This document shows positions 33,840-46,204 of a stretch of 64,000 nucleotides of DNA, piece after piece. Every line of letters begins with the position of its first letter. Positions within the stretch are counted from its first letter, which is position 1. The position numbers and the translations under genes were made by a program. The stretch is from Taudactylus pleione. Lineage: Eukaryota > Chordata > Amphibia > Anura > Myobatrachidae. Below the pieces are notes generated by a model. That model was given only the letters and a program-made list of their open reading frames with translations, was not told the origin of the DNA and searched no databases. The stretch covers positions 4,052,501 through 4,116,500 of the forward strand of contig JAUIMM010000694.1 in the NCBI GenBank assembly GCA_031769625.1. Direction: 5' to 3'.

Positions 33840-36800
33840 ATTAAGCCCTGAAAATATAGAATTTTCAGAGCTTCATGAATTATGTCCCCATACTAGTGTA
33901 TGGGGACAATGGGCCACATCGGGAGAATAAGGTAAGCAGGAGATATTTGTGATACTAGTGTATGGGGACAGCGGGCCATTCGGCGAGAGGAAGTTAAGCA
34001 GGAGATATCTGTGATACGAGTGTATGGGGAAAGCGGCCATTCCTGGAGAGGAAGGTAAGCAGGAGATATCTGTGATACTAGTGTATGGGGACAGCGGGCC
34101 ATTCCAGGAGAGGAAGGTAAGTAGGAGATATCTGTGATACTAGTGTATGGGGACAGCGGCCATTCCGGGAGAGGAAGGTAAGCAGGAGATATCTGTGATA
34201 CTAGTGTATGGGGACAGCGGGCCATTCCGGGAGAGGAAGGTAAGCAGGAGATATCTGTGATACTAGTGTATGGGGACAGGGGGCCATTCCGGGAGAGGAA
34301 GGTAAACAGGAGATATATGTGATACTAGTGTATGGGGACAGGGGGCCATTCCAGGAGAGAAAGGTGTAGGAGATATCTGTGATACTAGTGTATGGGGACA
34401 GCAGGCCATTCCGGGAGAGGAAGGTAAGAAGGAGATATCAGTGATACTAGTGTATGGGGACAGCGGGCCATTCCGGGAGAGAAAGGTAAGCAGGAGATAT
34501 CTGTGATACTAGTGTATGGGGACAATGGGCCACGTTGGGAGACGAAGGTAAGCAGGAGATATCTTTGATACTAGTGTATGGGGACAGCGGCCATTCCAGG
34601 AGAGGAAGGTAAGCGGGACATATCTGTGATAAAGTGCATGGGGACAGCGGGCATTCCGGGAGAGGAAGGTAAGTAGGAGATATCAGTGATAGTAGTGTAT
34701 GGGGACAGCAGGCCATTCCGGGAGAGAAAGGTAAGCAGGAGATATCTGTGATACTAGTGTATGGGGACAGGGGGCCATTCCGGGAGAGAAAGGTAAGCAG
34801 GAGATATCTCTGATACTAGTGTATGGGGACAATGGACCACATTGGGAGACGAAGGTAAGCAGGAGATATATGTGATACTAGTGTATGGGGACAGCGGCCA
34901 TTCTGGGAGAGGAAGGTAAGCAGGAGATATCTCTGATACTAGTGTATAGGGACAGGGGGCCATTCCAGGAGAGAAAGGTAAGTAGGAGATATATGTGATA
35001 CTAGTGCATGGGGACAGCGGGCCATTCCGGGAGAGGAAGGTAAGTAAGAGATATCAGTGATACTAGTGTATGGGGACAGCGGCCATTCCAGGAGAGAAAG
35101 GTAAGCAGGAGATGTCTGTGATACTAGTGTATGGGGACAATGGGCCACATTGGGAGATGAAGGTAAGCAGGAGATATCTGTGATACTAGTGTATGGGGAC
35201 AGCGGGCCATTCCGGGAGAGGAAGGTAAGCAGGAGATGCTTGTGATACTAGTGTATGGGGACAGGGGGCCATTCTAGGAGAGAAAGGTAAGTAGGAGATA
35301 TCTGTGATACTAGTGTATAGGGACAGCGGGCCATTCCAGGAGAGAAAGGTAAGTAGGAGATATCTGTGATACTAGTGTATGGGGACAGGGGGCCATTCTA
35401 GGAGAGAAGGGTAAGTAGGAGATATCTGTGAAACTAGTGCATGGGGACAGCGGGCCATTCCGGGAGAGGAAGGTAAGTAGGAGATATCTGTTATACTAGT
35501 GTATGGGGACGGGGCCATTCCAGGAGAGGAAGGTAAGCAGGACATATCTGTGATACTAGTGCATGGGGACAGCGGGCATTCCATGGAGAGGAAGGTAAGC
35601 AGGAGATATCAGTGATACTAGTGTATGGGGACAGCGGGCCATTCCGGGAGAGAAAGGTAAGCAGGAGATATCTGTGAAACTAGTGTATGGGGACATTGGG
35701 CCACATTGGGAGACGAAGGTAAGCAGGAGATATATGTGATTCTAGTGTATGGGGACAGTGGCCATTCTGGGAGAGGAAGGTAAGCAGGAGATATCTGTGA
35801 TACTAGTGCATGGGGACAATGGGCCACATTGGGAGACAAAGGTAAGCAGGAGATATCTGTGATACTAGTGTATGGGGACAGGGGCCATTCCGGGAGAGGA
35901 AGGTAAGTAGGAGATATCAGTGATACTAGTGTATGGGGACAGGGGGCCATTCCGGGAGAGAAAGGTAAGCAGGAGATATCTGTGATACTAGTGTATGGGG
36001 ACATTGGGCCACATTGGGAGACGAAGGTAAGCAGGAGATACATGTGATACTAGTTTATGGGGACAGCGGCCTTTCTGGGAGAGGAAGGTTAGCAGGAGAT
36101 ATCTGTGATACTAGTGTATGGGGACAGTGGGCCATTCCGGGAGAGGAAGGTAAGCGGGAGATATCTGTGATACTAGTATATGGGTTCAGCGGGCCATTCC
36201 GGGAGAGGAAGGTAAGCAGGAGATATCTGTGATACTAGTGTATGGGGACAGCGGGCCATTCCGGGAGAGCAAGGTAAGCAGGAGATGTCTTTGATACTAG
36301 AGTATGGGGACAGGGGGCCATTCCTGGAGAGAAAGGTAAGTAGGAGATATCTGTGATACTAGTGTATGGGGACAGGGGCCATTCCAGGAGAGAGAGGTAA
36401 GTAGGAGATATCTGTGATACTAGTGTATGGGGACAGCAGGCCATTCCGGGAGAGGAAGGAAAGCATGAGATATATGTGATACTAGTGTATGGGGACAGCG
36501 GCCATTCCGGGAGAGAAAGGTAAGCAGGAGACATCTGTGATACTAGTGTATGAGGACAGGGGCCATTCCAGGAGAGGAAGGTAAGCAGGAGATAACTGTG
36601 ATACTAGGGTATGGGGACAGCGGGCCATTCCGGGAGAGGCAGGTAAGCAGGCGATATCTGTTATACTAGTGTATGGGGACAGGGGGCCATTCCAGGAGAG
36701 GAAGGTAAGCAGGACATATCTGTGATACTAGTGCATGGGGAAAGCGGGAATTCCATGGAGAGGAAGGTAAGTAGGAGATATCAGTGATACTAGTGTATGG

Positions 36801-38838
36801 GGACAGCGGGCCATTCCGGGAGAGAAAGGTAAGCAGGAGATATCTGTTAAACTAGTGTATGGGGACATTGGGCCACATTGGGAGACGAAGGTAAGCAGGA
36901 GATATATGTGATACTAGTGTATGGGGACAGTGTCCATTCTGGGAGAGGAAGGTAAGCAGGAGATATCTGTGATACTAGTGCATGGGGACAATGGGCCACA
37001 TTGGGAGACGAAGGTAAGCAGGAGATATCTGTGATACTAGTGTATTGGGACAGCGGGCCATTCCGGGAGAGGAAGGTAAGTAGGAGATATCTGTGATACT
37101 AGTGTATGGGGACAGGGGGCCATTCCGGGAGAGAAAGGTAAGCAAAAGATATCTGTGATACTAGTGTATGGGGACATTGGGCCACATTGGGAGACGAAGG
37201 TAAGCAGGAGATATATGTGATACTAGTGTATGGGGACAGCGGCCATTCTGGGAGCGGAAGGTAAGCAGGAGATATCTGTGATACTAGTGTATGGGGACAG
37301 TGGGCCATTCCGGGAGAGGAAGGTAAGCAGAAGGTATATCTGTGATACTAGTGTATGGGTTCAGCGGGCCTTTCCGGGAGAGGAAGGTAAGCAGGAGATA
37401 TCTGTGATACTAGTGTATGGGGACAGCGGGCCATTCCAGGAGAGCAAGGTAAGCAGGAGATGTCTTTGATACTAGAGTATGGGGACAGGGGGCCATTCCA
37501 GGAGAGAAAGGTAAGTAGGAGATATCTGTGATACTAGTGTATGGGGACAGGGGCCATTCCAGGAGAGAGAGGTAAGTAGGAGATATCTGTGATACTAGTG
37601 TATGGGGACAGCAGGCCATTCCGGGAGAGGAAGGAAAGCATGAGATATATGTGATACTAGTGTATGGGGACAGCGGCCATTCCGGGAGAGAAAGGTAAGC
37701 AGGAGACATCTGTGATACTAGTGTATGATGACAGGGGCCATTCCAGGAGAGGAAGGTAAGCAGGAGATATCTGTGATACTAGGGTATGGGGACAGCGGGC
37801 CATTCCGGGAGATGCAGGTAAGCAGGCGATATCTGTGATACTAGGGTATGGGGACAGCGGGCCATTCCGGGAGAGGCAGGTAAGCAGGAGATATCTGTGA
37901 TACTAGGGTATGGGAACAGCGGGCCATTCCGGGAGAGGCAGGTAAGCAGGAGATATCTGTGATACTAATGTATGGGGTGTATATCTGTGATATCTCCTTC
38001 TTTACCTTCTTCATGAATGGCCCAATTACTTAATTTCTACAGTTGCAGGTGAAAATGGTAATTTTCACCTGCTTTTGTAGAACTGGCATGTAGTTCTACC
38101 TAATTACCGGAGAAATCCATCATTCCTCCTCCCTATAACTATCAATTCCGAAAAGCTGTCATTTTTACGATGACAGTTTTTCGGGAAATAGATAATTTTC
38201 CCTGCCTATACCTACCTTACCGCAGCTGTAATCAGTGTTACGCATGCGCTGTTACATCTGTAAAACCAGCGCATGCGCAGTACTGCCTACAGATGCGTTA
38301 ATTTTTTTCCCCCCACTCACCCCCCCTGTCCCGCACTTACCTGCCCGTTGCAGCGCCTATGGCTCCGGTGGCTGTGCCGACACGTGGTCTCCCAGCAGCC
38401 CACAGTACAGTTTAGAAAGAAAAAAAAAAAGTTTTTTTTTTATTCTAAACTTTATTGTGTTCTGCTAGGAGAACACGTGTCAGCACAGCCACCGGAGCCA
38501 GAGGACGGACCAGAGCGCTGGAGGGAGACGCCGGGGGACCTGCACATGCTGACACAGTTATGTTCTACCTGCTATTCGCCACCTCACAGTGGCGGATTGT
38601 AACTCCATCGAATTACGAAAATACATAATTTTCGGAATTTGATGAATACCATAATTTCCACATCCCCATTACTAATGTACTAATGTACTAATGTATGGAG
38701 AGTGTGGAAATTAACGCTGGGGGCTTAGCAAGGAGATATCAGTGATATCTCCTGTGTTAAGTCCATTCATGAATACTAAAATAACGTTAATTAAGGAAAA
38801 TGTCCTTAAAAACGTTATTTTAGTGTTGATGAATAGGC
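33840..38838. mobile_element. Palindromic element expanded by a 62-bp array
   Basis: To the right of the array (37977-38838) lies a chain of hairpins: GCAGGTGAAAATGG with its mirror (38044), CCGAAAAGCTGTCAT with its mirror (38150), and GGCTCCGGTGGCTGTG (38360) with its mirror (38475). It ends ...GATGAATAGGCCCC. GGAGATATCAGTGATATCTC and ACTAATGTATGGAG near 38690-38745 resemble the array unit, so the array probably grew from this element's own arm. The left limit is uncertain. Confidence 0.55.
33888..37976. repeat. 62-bp minisatellite, about 66 copies
   Basis: The unit AGGAGATATCTGTGATACTA + GTGTATGGGGACAGCGGGCC + ATTCCGGGAGAGGAAGGTAAGC is 62 bp, with 1-2 bp length variants. A long internal duplication is visible: the block around 36235-36534 recurs at 37410-37709 with a 1175-bp shift. 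All minus-strand frames of 60-140 codons here (PHTLVSQISPAYLPLPEWPL-like) are repeat by-products. Confidence 0.97.
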
Positions 38839-38961
38839 CCCTGTACCTGACAAATAGGGAAACACATTTCACCTAGCTTGTTTCTCTGATCTCTTCAAGC
38901 CTGGTCCTTAGTAACATGGGGACATTACACTACAGTAGGTGCAAAAAATGTGTCTGAAAAT

Positions 38962-39831
38962 TAGAGATGTGCTCCTACTGTGTTTTTTCTTTTTGGTTTT
39001 GTATTTGTATTTTTTTTTTAAAGAAAAAACTACTAGAACGATGTAATTTTGACCTGTGAGCATGCAATCCAAAACCCGAGTTCGGTTTTCAAATCCGAGT
39101 TCCGAACTGAGAGAAGATCCAAACTGGGACTCGGGGCCCGATTCAGAGCCGGACGCTATTTGCGCTCGCTCGGTCAGAAAAAGGGGCCGGCTATTTAAAT
39201 TGAGCGCTCGCTCTTTGCGGTCTGTTGACGCCTCTATGTGTCTGAGCGAGCGAACGAAATATGCGCTCGCTATTTTGTAAAGACGCCCCCTGGCCGCTCG
39301 AATCCTACGTCATTTCCACTATTTATTTGATTAATCGAGTACATTGAAAGGCGTCTGAACTGCTCGCAGTGCTTGTGGTTGGACTTTCCTACTGCAATCA
39401 TGCGAACAGTTCAGGCTAAGAAACAACCCAGTGACGTGGTCGATGACGCTGCTTTGTTAATTATGCACACCCTTAAAACGCCCGTTTTGACCGTTTGGCA
39501 CGCCTGCGTTCGGATCTCCACTCCCCGTTTTCAAGCACCTTCCCCTGTTACCACCCACAAACGCCTCATCCTGTCACTCAAATTAGCAGGCACTCGCTAT
39601 TTTGCGATCAGACAATTTCCAACCGCAATGATTGGTTCGCGCATGCGTATTACAACCCATACGCATGCACAGTTGTGCGAACATCACTCGGAGCGAACGA
39701 GCGGCCGCTTACGAGCGGCTCTGAATCAGGCCCTCGGTTCGACCAGTGATTCCGAACTCGAACTCGGTGCGACTTGGACCCCTAAATTCAGTTGTTGTCG
39801 GTTCTCCGAGAACTGGACCCGCACATCTCTA
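38962..39831. mobile_element. hAT-type MITE with TAGAGATGTGC ends
   Basis: TAGAGATGTGC at the left mirrors GCACATCTCTA at the right. The flanks CTGAAAAT and CTGGAAAT agree at 7 of 8 positions. The same terminal family is seen in the 4.0 kb hAT at 21428-25438. It is split by the MITE at 39134. Confidence 0.8.
39134..39733 (-). mobile_element. GGGCCTGATTCAG-family MITE (subfamily B, reversed), TSD TCG
   Basis: GGGCCCGATTCAG ... CTGAATCAGGCCC, flanked by TCG (39131-39133, 39734-39736). Reverse orientation relative to 33231. The 211-codon plus frame 39373-40008 is the antisense of the MITE plus flanking sequence and is not a gene. Confidence 0.9.
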
Positions 39832-39839
39832 CTGGAAAT

Positions 39840-41256
39840 AGGCATATTTAATAACTACACACAACTCTGCTTAGTCGACAATTTTGGCAACGAGGAATAT
39901 TGCCTACCTGAGAAATGCCTTTTGAAGCATGTGCAGAGCAATAAACACGCAAGATACGCTCCGCAAATGGCAGCTCTGCATTGGCGCCTCCGTGTTCCCA
40001 TCATCTAACAGCTATGGCGATAATATTGTTAAACTGATGATGAATCTGCTTGTGGCACTGTTTCTATTACAATGTCATTATTACACATAATGAGTGCAAA
40101 GTGCAGACGACCAATTATTCCAGGACGGTATCTGTGTAATGAAACCGCCAATGTTATTGATTTATATATTTATCTTTAAGTTGCTGTTTTTCCCCGTAGA
40201 TTAACAACACGCGTTGCGTTCTTCGGCTCGCCCCTCGTTCTGTGAGAGCATTTGGCTGAGCTCATTAGCAGCCCCATTGCTGGTCCTGGCCATGTTCCTG
40301 CAGGATTAGCAGATGCATCACAAATAGGACTTTGCGGCCAATGGTCTGTGACTAATGACCAGCTTAGCGCTCAGCAGACTGTCCAGGTGACAACAGCGAC
40401 ACTTTTATTTTAGATGCTGGCAGGAGATCCACATATTCTCGGTGTGACGGGTGAAGAGCTAATGGTCCATGTTACAGAATATTGCTGTGTTTTATCTCTA
40501 TGAATGAGGGATCTTTCATAGGGGCATATTTAATTTTATTATAATATGTGGTGTGCCCCGAAACATGGATAATCATCATTGCCGCATATAGTGGCAATAA
40601 GGTTTCTTAATACACCAGAATGTATAAAATGTAATTGCCCAGTGATCAGGTAGAAGCGATCCCTTTACTTCTACTTGCGAGCCCCTTCGACAGCTATTGC
40701 AGATGCAGAGTTCTAGGGTGCCTAGTGGGACTGTTTGGTGACTGAAGAAGAGTGTACACTATCACAGCAAAGAGAGACTACTCGGTGACAACTTAAAATA
40801 CAGCGCCACCTACTGTCCCTCAGGTAATCTCAAATACATGAATATTTGTTTAAACATTAGTACAACTATATTGATACATGATATGAATAGAATATTGATA
40901 TAAGTAATACATCACAGAGAACTAGTGTTTTCAACCCAATTATTCACCAGGTCATTAAGACAGAAAATGTATGAAAAATGTGAGCTGCATGTGTACTGTA
41001 CCTTTCACCATACAAATACAGTAGCTACGGAACTGATTGCTGAGGATGAATAAAGTGTACGAGCAGTGCAAGGGATGTGGGCCTCCTTCTGTGTGTTGCC
41101 CCACAGGGTTTGTTAAAAAAAACCCATGCCTGGTAAATTTGCAAAAGCCACCGCTGTCTGGAGATGCTGTAGAGTTACTGACTAAAGACTTCCATGTACT
41201 GTATATGACATTTTTAGTACATACTAACAATAAGTTGTCTTGCTTTAGCATATTCT
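39840..41256. other. Non-coding stretch, nothing recognised
   Basis: This 1.4 kb has no repeat that I can pair inside the window and no convincing open frame. It is one of the few apparently single-copy stretches. Confidence 0.35.
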
Positions 41257-42055
41257 GGGGGTGATTCATCTTAGGAAGGAATTGCAAAGCTGTGCACGCA
41301 GGCTATAGATATATGATGTATACACGCAGGCTATAGATATATGATGTATGCACGCAGGCTATAGATATATGATGTATGCACGCTGGTTATAGATATATGA
41401 TGTATACATGCAGACTATAGATATATGATGTATACACGCAGGCTACAGATATATATATATGTATGCACGCAGGCTATAGATATATGATGTATACATGCAG
41501 GCTCTAGATATATGATGTATGCACGCAGGCTATAGATATATGATGTATGCACACAGGCTATAGATATATGATGTATGCACGCAGGCTATAGATATATGAT
41601 GTATACATGCAGGCTATAGATATATGATGTAGGCACGCAGGCTCTAGATATATGATGTATGCACGCAGGCTATAGATATATGATGTATACATGCAGGCTA
41701 TAGATATATGATGTAGGCACGCAGGCTCTAGATATATGATGTATGCACGCAGGCTATAGATATATGATGTAGGCACGCAGGCTATAGATATATGATGTAT
41801 GCACGCAGGCTATAGATATATGATGTATGCACGCAGGCTATAGATATATGATGTATACATGCAGACTATAGATATATGATGTATACACGCAGGCTATAGA
41901 TATATGATGTATGCACGCAGGCTATAGATATATGATGTAGGCACGCAGGCTATAGATATATGATGTATGCACGCAGGCTATAGATATATGATGTATGCAC
42001 ACAGGCTATAGATATATGATGTGTGCACGCAGGCTATAGATATTTGATGTATGCA
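41257..42055 (-). mobile_element. MITE end carrying the 28-bp array (copy 1)
   Basis: GGGGTGATTCATC ... GGAATTGCAAAGCTGTGCACG at 41257-41298 matches the reverse complement of the right end of the element at 60480-63191 (GCAGCTTTGCAATTGCGATC ... CTGAATCAGCCCC). The same 28-bp minisatellite follows in both. The other end was not found, so the copy is truncated near 42055. Confidence 0.7.
41291..42053. repeat. 28-bp minisatellite, about 27 copies
   Basis: The unit is TGCACGCAGGCTATAGATAT + ATGATGTA. An 84-bp (3-unit) sub-repeat marked by GTAGGCACGCAGGCTCTAG occurs at about 41630 and 41714. The unit is the reverse complement of the one at 62156-63158. Confidence 0.97.
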
Positions 42056-42354
42056 CATCAACTAACCCAGAGGCGGATGCAGGCAGCAAGCAGGTTAATG
42101 GGGCTCTACAGTACTGGGTAAATTCCCATCGCGGTGGCCATTTTCCTGTCGTTTGCGCAATCGCAGTACAGGGAAAATGGCCGCTGCAGCCATCTTCCCG
42201 GTGACCTGCGCATACTCTATAGACTCTGTGTGCACTCTAGTGCCCAGAGTCTATAACTCCGGCGCTGGCCGCACACAGCTCAGTGCGCTGCCATCCGCAC
42301 ACGGGCCCCCTCCTCTGTAGAAACGCCCCTGGCATGCACACATTAGTGAACACA
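42056..42354. other. Non-coding spacer
   Basis: A small inverted match (CTCTATAGACTCTGTG ... AGAGTCTATAACTC) lies near 42210-42255; nothing else. Confidence 0.35.
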
Positions 42355-42873
42355 GACCCTGATTCAGAGCCGGACGCTCTGACAGAGCGCTCGCTCTGAA
42401 TCATGGCCGTCCTTCTTAATTTTAGAGCGGCCTCCTGGCAGCTCGTGTAGCTGAGGGTGTCCACCCACAGCTATAGCGAGAAGCCAGGAAGATGGTCGCG
42501 ATGGTCAAGACCATCTCGACCATTGTGCTTTCGACGAGACACTTGTTGTAGGGTCTCGTTTCCGCAAGCCCTGGAGTGCTTTTGGCTCTATCAGAGCTGA
42601 AAGCTCTCCCACAGACATCACTTGTGATGTCAGTGGGGCCGGCCCCAGACGGTAGGCGTTCTCACTGTGGGCGTGCCGTCACTCACCATCGACAGCACGC
42701 CCCCTTTGTAGCGAGACCCATAGCAACGGCTTGCCCGTTGCTATTCGGGTCTCGCACATGCGCACGATGGAACCGGGTCCGTCGTACGCATGCGCAGTGG
42801 GCCAACATCGACCCGCTTGCGAGCGCTCTGCAACGAGTGGCCGCTTGCTAGCGAGCAGGTCTGAATCAGGTCC
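42355..42873 (+). mobile_element. GGGCCTGATTCAG-family MITE (subfamily A), older copy
   Basis: GACCCTGATTCAG ... CTGAATCAGGTCC, with the interior as in 16243-16756 (GATGGTCGCGATGGTCAAGA, GGCTCTATCAGAGC). The 3-bp flanks (ACA, TAT) do not match and the interior is more diverged, so it is probably old. Confidence 0.8.
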
Positions 42874-43159
42874 TATGAGCACTGTCTAAATATAACTGGC
42901 AATAAATAATTCCCCCTTTAGGTTCTGAGCAGCGACCAGCTGTCCCATTCTTCTCACACTACTGCAGGCTTAGTATCACACCTAAGTAATCTTCAGAGCC
43001 TTAATGCACATGTAAAAATAAATTATATATTGACCAGTACTGATGATACATTTTCAAGCCAGAGTAATGGAGCTTTTACTTATAGTGTAATTGTACAGTA
43101 CAATCAGTGTATGCGGCGTATAGAAACATAGGAAGAGTCCATGTAACTTTGGTCTTGTG

Positions 43160-43475
43160 TATCAGGACTCCTCCCAACATGACCCTCTCCAGGAGGGACA
43201 CAATACTCTGGTCCTGGATTTCCCTGGTAAGAGGCGGGGCTGCAGCACAGTTCAAAATTCAAATAGGGGAGGAGTCACACCAACTGTCATTTCACACACT
43301 GCCCAACATCACTGGCTGGGAATCACTGGCAGTTGGTGTGACTCCCCTATTTGAATTTTGGACTGTGCTGCAGCCCCGCCCCTGGAGCCTCCACCAATCG
43401 TAAATGACCAGGGAAGTCCAGGACCAGAGCACTGTGTCCCTCCTGGAGAGGGTCATGTTGGGAGGTATGTATCAG
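43160..43475. mobile_element. Hairpin MITE, about 315 bp
   Basis: CTCCCAACATGACCCTCTCC ... TGGTCCTGGATTTCCCTGGT mirrors ACCAGGGAAGTCCAGGACCA ... GGAGAGGGTCATGTTGGGAG. An inner pair, TTCAAATAGGGGAGGAGTCA and TGACTCCCCTATTTGAA, follows. No coding capacity. Confidence 0.85.
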
Positions 43476-43850
43476 TGAATTCACAGCGTATTATGTTCTG
43501 AGATGTTTTGTTATTTCCGCTGCTCTGCGTCCTCAGCACAGTTATTTCTCTCCCTGATAAGTATGCAGAGAGGCGGGTACGTCTGTGTCCAGGGGAAGAC
43601 AGGAGGGGACATTACGCTGAGGGCCTGGTTCAGCGATGTACGCAGTGAATTGTGCATGCGCCCAGAGGCGCCGAGAGGGGGAGAGCGGGCACAAATTACC
43701 CGGGCTTGCTGCAGGGGCCCGGCGGGGGCCTGGCTCTGGCACGGCTCCCCCTCCCTCTTAAGTCACAGCAGCCCAGCACACCCTGCTGTGTGCTGGCCGC
43801 ACTGGGAGACTGCTCTTGGCTGCTATAGCAGCAGCTGGAGCAGTCCACTA
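43476..43850. other. Non-coding spacer, GC-rich
   Basis: Three overlapping frames (43503-43884, both strands) contradict one another. None is recognised. Confidence 0.35.
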
Positions 43851-44770
43851 CAGTGGCATCACTAGGGGGGGGGGCGGCCCGCACCGGGTGTCACCCTTCA
43901 AGGGGGTGACACCAAAAATAGCTGGACGCACCCCATCCACAGACACGTCAGCACCCACCTAGTGCGGCACCAAGCGCCGCGGCTGCAATCACCACCGCAC
44001 CCCCGCCGACTCCATGAGCTAGAGTCTGGGCAAACGGGATAGCCCTGCCCACTGCCTCCAGGGATCTATCTTAAAGCGGTCCTGGACGCCGGCCGCGGTG
44101 ACGTCAGGCCTAGGTGACGTCATCATGCACGCGGCACGCCAGCTTCGCTGGTGTTTCTGGGAGGGAGAAGTAGGAGGGGACTCGTGACTGTGAGTGCTGC
44201 CAAGAGAGAGGAGGACGGGACTATTTATTTAAGTGCGCACCCGGACGCCACCAGCGCAGGCGAGGTTAGGACAGGTTCCACGCTGGCTCAGCTGCCAGTG
44301 TGCATTGAAAGTTAGTAGTAATAGAGTATGTATGTAGTTACAGACTTGTTTTTATTTACCAATTACTCTATATACAGTATATATATGGTAATTGGTAAAT
44401 ACACAAGTCTGTAACTACATACTATATTACTAGGTATATAATATTCCTCACTGTCTGTCATTTAATGGAATATTATTATTTTTTTCTGAAGTAGCAATGG
44501 ATTGTATTGAAATTACCGTTTTTTGTAACAAACAAATAGTTAATTTCAATATTCAGTATTATTTATTTCAGGAAAAAAAATATATATATATTTGACCAAG
44601 ACTGTGTACATCAATGGCTTCACTAGCGGGGGGTGAGGGTCGCACCAGGCAGCCTAAAACAAACAAACCACCCTCCCTTCCCCCGCGCAGTGCTTGGGGG
44701 CAGGGGTGGGGAGGGGGGGTGACACCATGAGTTACAGCTCCGGGTGACAAAATCCCTAGTGATGCCTCTG
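43851..44770. mobile_element. hAT-like element, exact 8-bp TSD GTCCACTA
   Basis: CAGTGGCATCACTAGGG at the left mirrors CCCTAGTGATGCCTCTG at the right, and GTCCACTA flanks both sides (43843-43850, 44771-44778). Inside is a 45-bp-class inverted pair (TGTAGTTACAGACTTGT ... ACAAGTCTGTAACTACAT, 44331-44430). A second end-like motif, ATGGCTTCACTAGCGGGGGG, near 44613 suggests a composite or a nested relative. No transposase. Confidence 0.9.
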
Positions 44771-44778
44771 GTCCACTA

Positions 44779-45621
44779 TGCCTATGGGGGAAGCAATCAC
44801 GTTGATCGTGCCCGCCATTGGCTGTGCGCTGGGCTGAGGGGCACGCAGCGCCCTCTCCCTAGCGTGCAGCGCCGCTCAGTGGCGCTGGAAAAATATTTTT
44901 TTCTAAGGGGGTGTGGCCACACCTCCCTCAGATGGCCACTCCCCCTGACACCTGGGCCCGGCGCGGCTCTCGTCATCCCTGCATGCATCAAGGTAGATTA
45001 CCGTAGTCGCTCACAGCGACTTTTTACCCGCAATGCGGTTGACGGTCAGGGACTGTTTGCGGTGCGTAATGGGGGAGTGTCGGCAAAAACGCAGGCATGT
45101 CGCAACCATTTTCGGGACGTGTTGCAGCCTGCATCTGCGATCCTGTATGCAAAAAAAAATGGCCCCGGTGTGTTAGTACATGCGGGCATTCTGCCCCACC
45201 ATAGAGTCACTCATAAGGTCCATAACCGAAGGATCTGAGAATGATGCTGCGCCTTTGTACACAGCCACTTGGATTTGAGATGCCATCTGTGGGAGATCAT
45301 GGGCGCTTATATTGTGCCCGGATCACATTGCAAATGGGATTATTAATAAATGGGCCTCATAGGCAATTCTGGGAATCCGTTGAATTATTTGTATTTTGGT
45401 TTTTATGGCCGTCACGCACCATTACCGTTACTTACCAAGTGTTTTGTTTGTCCATATTTAAACCAAACCTCAAGTTTTATCATTTATTAAAACATTTAGT
45501 TATTTTTAATTATTTCCCAATACAAGTTTCCTTTTCACGCCAAATGGCGCAAAACACCTGGCGTGACTTAAATGCTCTGTCATGGGTAGCGATTCCTGTG
45601 CTTGGGTACTTTTTTCTGAAT
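44779..45621. other. Non-coding stretch
   Basis: Plus frames at 44744-45238 (164 codons) and 45241-45690 (149 codons) carry no recognisable motif. The first begins inside the hAT element and the second runs into the next MITE. Confidence 0.3.
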
Positions 45622-45624
45622 TCT

Positions 45625-46173
45625 GGCCCTCATTCAGAGCCGTACGCTCTGAGCAGAGCGCACGCTCTGAATGAGGGCCGGCCTCCATGAAAATGGAGCG
45701 TCCTCCTGGACGCTTGTATAGCTGTGGGTCACCACCCACAGGCTATACGAGCGTGCATTTTGATGGCCGCGATGGTCGTGACCATCGCGACCATCGAAAT
45801 TGTGAGCCGGAGCCTGCGGTTGAGGTTTTCAACCGCTAGCTCCGGAGTGATTTTGGCTCTCTCAGAGCCAAAATCACTCACACTGACATCACTAGTGATG
45901 TCAGTGGGCCGGCTTCTGACGGGAGGCGTTCCCGTGGGAACGCCCCCGTCAGGGAGGCACGCCCCTGGCACGCCTACCAAAGGGGGCGTGCTGTCAATCA
46001 ACATCGACAGCATGCCCCCTTTGATCAGACACAACGAGCGAAGGACTTTCCTTCGCTCGTCGCGTCTGGCGCATGCGCACGACGGAGCTCCCTCCGTCGT
46101 GCGCATGCTCAGTCCATAACATCGACCCACTTGCAAGCGGACAGCCGCTCGCGAGTGGGTCTGAATCAGGCCC
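45625..46173 (+). mobile_element. GGGCCTGATTCAG-family MITE (subfamily A), TSD TCT
   Basis: GGCCCTCATTCAG ... CTGAATCAGGCCC, flanked by TCT (45622-45624, 46174-46176). Nearly identical to 17317-17865. The mirrored 131-135 codon frames on both strands are palindrome artefacts. Confidence 0.92.
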
Positions 46174-46204
46174 TCTGTGTCCTAATTCCTTAATATTGTA
46201 ATAA

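Noticed and set aside
33893..37709. Minus-strand frames of up to 141 codons with PHTLVSQISPAYL motifs
   Set aside because: Three 62-bp units make 186 bp, so frames recur by periodicity. There is no start context or domain.
39373..40008. 211-codon plus-strand frame
   Set aside because: Its first half is the antisense of a subfamily B MITE that also occurs at 8755 and 33231. The rest is unrelated flank.
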